A stretch of DNA of 64,000 nt, from positions 24,280,026 to 24,344,025 of the forward strand of contig CM036254.1 of the NCBI GenBank assembly GCA_020698575.1, read 5' to 3'. The stretch is from Bostrychus sinensis (Eukaryota > Chordata > Actinopteri > Gobiiformes > Eleotridae). How positions within the stretch are numbered: the first letter of the stretch is position 1; each line of letters begins with the position of its first letter. The translations under genes and the position numbers were made by a program. This document shows positions 61,150 to 64,000 of this stretch, in pieces. The notes under the pieces are model-generated. The model ran no database searches. It saw only the letters and a list, made by a program, of their open reading frames with translations, and was not told the DNA's origin.

Positions 61150-61530
61150 AAATTCCAGTACTTACTAGTAGAATCCAGATTTTGGCCGCTGTCCTCTCTG
61201 TGTTGGTCCCCAGCCTGAATGCGGTGTTTGCAGTGGGACAGGTGCTGCATACTGATGTCCCTGGCTGTAACGGCTGGACCCGCTCTCCGGCAGTCATTCA
61301 TTAAACCATTACAAGAGCACAATCGGCTCATTTGTGTGGCCTTCTGTCCCCGGCCTGGTTTTCTTCCCTTTGGAGCTTCGGATTTTTTGGACGAGACAGA
61401 CAAGAAACTGAACAAGACGCCAATGAATAAATCTAAGGAGCATAAAGGAGGGAAACGGTGCGACCTGGCCAGAGGGCTGCAGCCAGCTGTTGGCCCTGCT
61501 TCTGAGCAAAAAAGAGAGTAATTAATCCAG
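61150..61530. promoter_or_regulatory. GC-richer, stop-poor candidate conserved block
   Basis: Frames of 148 codons (minus, 61,143-61,589) and 100 codons (plus, 61,219-61,521) overlap on opposite strands, with no recognised domain in either. CAGTCATTCATTAAACCATT and GAGCACAATCGGCTCATTTG are of the texture seen in vertebrate non-coding elements. Dual-strand openness argues against ordinary coding. Confidence 0.3.
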
Positions 61531-61696
61531 AAATCCAGCTCCAACAGGAAGTAATTCACTCGAAAGACAGATTGATAAATGGACAACATTCACACTCAAT
61601 CTACCTGGCTTTGGGTTAGAAGTTTAAACAGTATTGCGCGTTGATATAGTGGGTCCTTTTTCAATCAATGACTGTTTTAAGGAGATAAAGGGGTAA

Positions 61697-61714
61697 CAGC
61701 GCCCTCTTGTGCTG
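61697..61714 (-). promoter_or_regulatory. Weak CTCF-like motif
   Basis: CAGCGCCCTCTTGTGCTG resembles the reverse CTCF core (AGCGCCCCCTGGTGG) with about three differences. A poorer match, CTGCTGCTCCCTTGTGGAG, is at about 53,470. Binding is not established. Confidence 0.2.
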
Positions 61715-62146
61715 AACATGCTCAGTGGTCTTTTAGAAACAGGTAATACTCACGGGTATATTTTCATCGACAAAGGAGCTATTACTAATAAACTGCCACA
61801 ATTTTCACATCTTCAATTTTATATCAAACTCATCTTTGCCAACCCCAGCTCAGTCTGACCTGGAAAATATGACTTTCAGTGGACACATGAAAAAGGTAGA
61901 GCAGCACATAGAGGATTTAGGATTGGAAGGAATTATTTTACAAATTTGAGAAAAAGAGCAAAACAATGGCCTTAGGTCTCAATGTCCTATAATTATTATG
62001 AAATATACATCAAAATGACAGACATCTCATGCATAAAATGGCATGTTTTTTTTTCATTTTTTAATTGGAAAAAGTCACATATGTTGGCATGTTATTCCCA
62101 ATATAATAAGCACAACAGCTACTAGGTACTCAAAGGGAATACAATG
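61715..62146. other. Unique AT-rich non-coding DNA
   Basis: No gene or repeat was recognised. Confidence 0.5.
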
Positions 62147-62154
62147 GTTTTATG

Positions 62155-62312
62155 CAGAGGTGTAGCACAAAATTCGGTACAAACCATCTTGATGGGCTCC
62201 CAGGTTCACTTGATCCATATTTCTTAAGCATGTTCCAGGCTTTTTGAGGACCACTCCCTGCAGTGGGCCCTGGGTTAACAGTACCCTTTACCCCCCCAGT
62301 CTGACGCCCCTG
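62155..62312. mobile_element. Complete 158-bp hAT MITE with perfect target duplication
   Basis: It starts CAGAGGTGTAGCAC and ends CAGTCTGACGCCCCTG, imperfect inverted ends of about 10 bp. GTTTTATG flanks it exactly on both sides (62,147-62,154 and 62,313-62,320), the hAT 8-bp duplication. Non-coding. Confidence 0.88.
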
Positions 62313-62344
62313 GTTTTATGTAATATTATAATATAAGAATTTTT

Positions 62345-62842
62345 GGTAACACTTTAGAATAGCCCACAATGTATAAGCAGTAATAACGGATTAATAAGTA
62401 AGTAATTAACAATATTTTATTGAGTACATAGTTTATAGATAGTGTATTGACACAGATGTTTTTAATTTTGCATTGATTTACCTGAGATTACTCATTCATT
62501 CATTCATGTTCTTCTGCTTATTCCCATGACTGGAGCCTATTGCTGTAACTTTGAGCCCTCAGCAAGGTACACCCTGGACACAGATACACACAGACAGACA
62601 ACCATTCACTCTCACATTCATTTATTAGGGGCAATTTAGACATGCATGTCTTTGGACGGTGGGACGGAGCCAGAGTACACAGAGAAAACCCACAGTAACA
62701 CAGGGAGGGCAGGCAGACTCCACCCAGAGAGATCGTGTGGTTGGCCCTGCCCTCCTACCTGAGATCATTACTCAAGTATTAAGCATTAATAACAATGTTT
62801 ATGTTGAATAAATGCTTAGTAAATAATCAGTTAACCAGTTAC
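62345..62842. mobile_element. GGTAACACTTT-type MITE split by a SINE
   Basis: It begins TTTGGTAACACTTTAGAATA and continues with AATAACGGATTAATAAGTAA, a widespread fish DNA-transposon style. The SINE at 62,489-62,755 interrupts it and the sequence resumes as ACTCAAGTATTAAGC and ATAAATGCTTAGTAAATAAT. The opposite end (AAAGTGTTACC) is not present. Confidence 0.5.
62489..62755 (-). mobile_element. Headless copy of the common fish SINE
   Basis: Ordered blocks match 55,860-56,235: CTGCTTATTCCCATGACTGG, AAGGTACACCCTGGACAC, GACAACCATTCACTCTCACA, ATGCATGTCTTTGGACGGTG and CAGACTCCACCCAGAGAG. The tRNA head is replaced by GGCCCTGCCCTCC. TACCTGAGAT repeats at 62,479-62,488 and 62,756-62,765, a likely target duplication that may extend further right with a 3-bp indel. 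Confidence 0.85.
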
Positions 62843-62897
62843 TAGGCTCCAGCACCTCAGACCCCTAATAGAAATAAGCAGAAAAAGATAAATGAAT
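62843..62897 (+). mobile_element. SINE tail fragment in opposite orientation
   Basis: AGGCTCCAGCACCTCAGACC, CCTAATAGAAATAAGCAG and AAAGATAAATGAATG reproduce the last 55 bp of the same SINE, on the plus strand, 88 bp after the minus-strand copy. Confidence 0.75.
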
Positions 62898-62899
62898 GA

Positions 62900-63178
62900 A
62901 TACTTTTACTTGAGTAGATTTTTTTGAGTAAAAAAAATGTAGTGGTGCAAGAAGTATTAGTAGTAGTAATAGAAGCAGTAGTATTACTAATAGTAGTAAT
63001 AATTCAAGTTGTAGCAGCAGAAGTAGCAGTAATAGTTACAGTTGTAGTATAGCGGTGAAGTCATTCACCATTATTCAAATCAACTTTACACTCTACATTG
63101 AATACTTTTAGCCAAGTAATAATTTCTGGACTAATTTTACTTACTTGACCACAGATTTTAAGTACTTCTTCCACCTGA
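62900..63178. mobile_element. Tol2-like hAT fragment with internal GTA array
   Basis: TACTTTTACTTGAGTAG is followed by a short TAGTGGTGCAAG block, a degenerate GTA/TAG/CAG array (about 62,950-63,050), then ATTTTACTTACTTGACCAC and AAGTACTTCTTCCACCTG near the right edge. The right terminus CCACCTGA has lost the usual CTCTG. This is the clearest case of a triplet array enclosed by Tol2-like arms on both sides. Confidence 0.75.
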
Positions 63179-64000
63179 TCTTGGCATGTTGGAGTAAAGT
63201 GTCAGCAACTCACTAAAGAGCTAAAACTATTATCAAAAAAGCTAGTATAAAAAAAATAATAATAATTTTGAATGGAAAAAAAAAAGGCCCACAACATATC
63301 ATATAGTTAATAATGTTTAATTGTAATCCATATATACATATATCTTTTCTCTTGTTATACTGTATTTTAGTTCAAAGCATTAGACTTAGGGTAAACAATG
63401 AACTGTGTACAATAAAAATAATGACACTGTTACAATTTATCTTGTTACAAAATATCCTGTTTTAGGCACGTCTTTTACCCCGCAAAATGCCAAACAGTAA
63501 TATTTTGTCTCTACACACAAGCAGCACTGTTAATGATACTAGAGGCAGTACAGTTGTTTGATACAGATGTTTTGTTACAATGGAATTTGATAGGAGTAAA
63601 TTACAGCGGATTCAATGCAATGTAGGTTGTGCAACTTGAGATTTCAGGTGACTGGGCCATGTGAAATATATCTACAAGAACAACTTCTAGTTTGTCAAAA
63701 TAAGCTTGAATGGCCATTGTGATACTGCCTAGGGTGAAATGTTACACTGAAAAAATACTGTGTGACATTAAATGCACTAACATGCTTAAAATGATCCCAT
63801 GTATGAAGTTTCTGGATTCAGAACAACTACAGTACACACTCTACTAGGCAAATATTCACTCAAGAACAACACTAGTCTTATAGACCCTTTTATAAATGTA
63901 GTAATCAAACAGGCTGCATGTAAATGTTTGTGGCAAGTTGGCGTTTTTGTCATATAATTTAAGAAAGGAGCAAAGATGTTTTTAGATATTATATTTCCAG
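63179..64000. other. Unique AT-rich non-coding DNA
   Basis: No gene or repeat was recognised to the end of the window. Confidence 0.5.

Noticed and set aside
60888..61304. 138-codon plus-strand protein
   Set aside because: The frame passes through a Lys/Asn run from the A tract and has no similarity I recognise.

Overview
The window is eukaryotic and almost certainly from a ray-finned (teleost, probably percomorph) fish. The DNA is AT-rich, has no compact gene order, and is littered with short DNA-transposon derivatives, tRNA-derived SINEs, L2/Rex-type LINE debris and microsatellites. The strongest taxonomic signs are Tol2-like hAT ends (runs of ACTTTTACTTGAGTA), the abundant fish SINE whose tail reads AGGCTCCAG...GGGAATAAGCGG, degenerate ACTAAACCAGG minisatellites, and a LINE tail ending GCGCTATATAAAT. 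No host protein-coding exon, functional tRNA or rRNA gene, promoter or CRISPR array could be supported. The open frames are short (longest 178 codons) and match no family I recognise. The only convincing coding remnants are two decayed LINE reverse-transcriptase fragments on the minus strand (5720-6075 and 58385-58630).

Layout. Positions 1-14,955 are repeat-rich: Tol2-like fragments with (TAC)n arrays, two minisatellite patches, LINE and SINE fragments, a TTAA-flanked MITE and a 600-bp interspersed repeat. Positions 15,000-31,700 mix unique DNA with a SINE, a fold-back element with arms of about 190 bp (19,832-20,562), a second SINE copy, hAT fragments and a copy of a repeat also found inverted at 6.9 kb. 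Positions 31,800-41,100 are strikingly poor in repeats and hold several balanced-composition blocks that look like conserved non-coding elements. Positions 41,100-55,700 are again mostly unique, with Tol2-like elements at 41.1, 42.9 and 53.1 kb and enhancer-like blocks at 48.5, 50.5 and 51.1 kb. Positions 55,739-64,000 are a transposon graveyard. It includes a complete hAT element with a perfect 8-bp target duplication and a nested SINE that has its own perfect 17-bp duplication, a complete 158-bp hAT MITE with a perfect 8-bp duplication, and several interrupted elements.

Best reading: an intergenic or large-intron interval, possibly a regulatory 'gene desert' around a developmental gene that lies outside the window. 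I found no new enzymatic or defence system. The observations most worth following are a dispersed composite repeat (Tol2-like ends, degenerate TAC/GTA array, tRNA-like module), two perfect 43-bp snap-back palindromes with identical 20-3-20 geometry, and the fold-back element. Conservation cannot be seen from one sequence, so every regulatory call is tentative.
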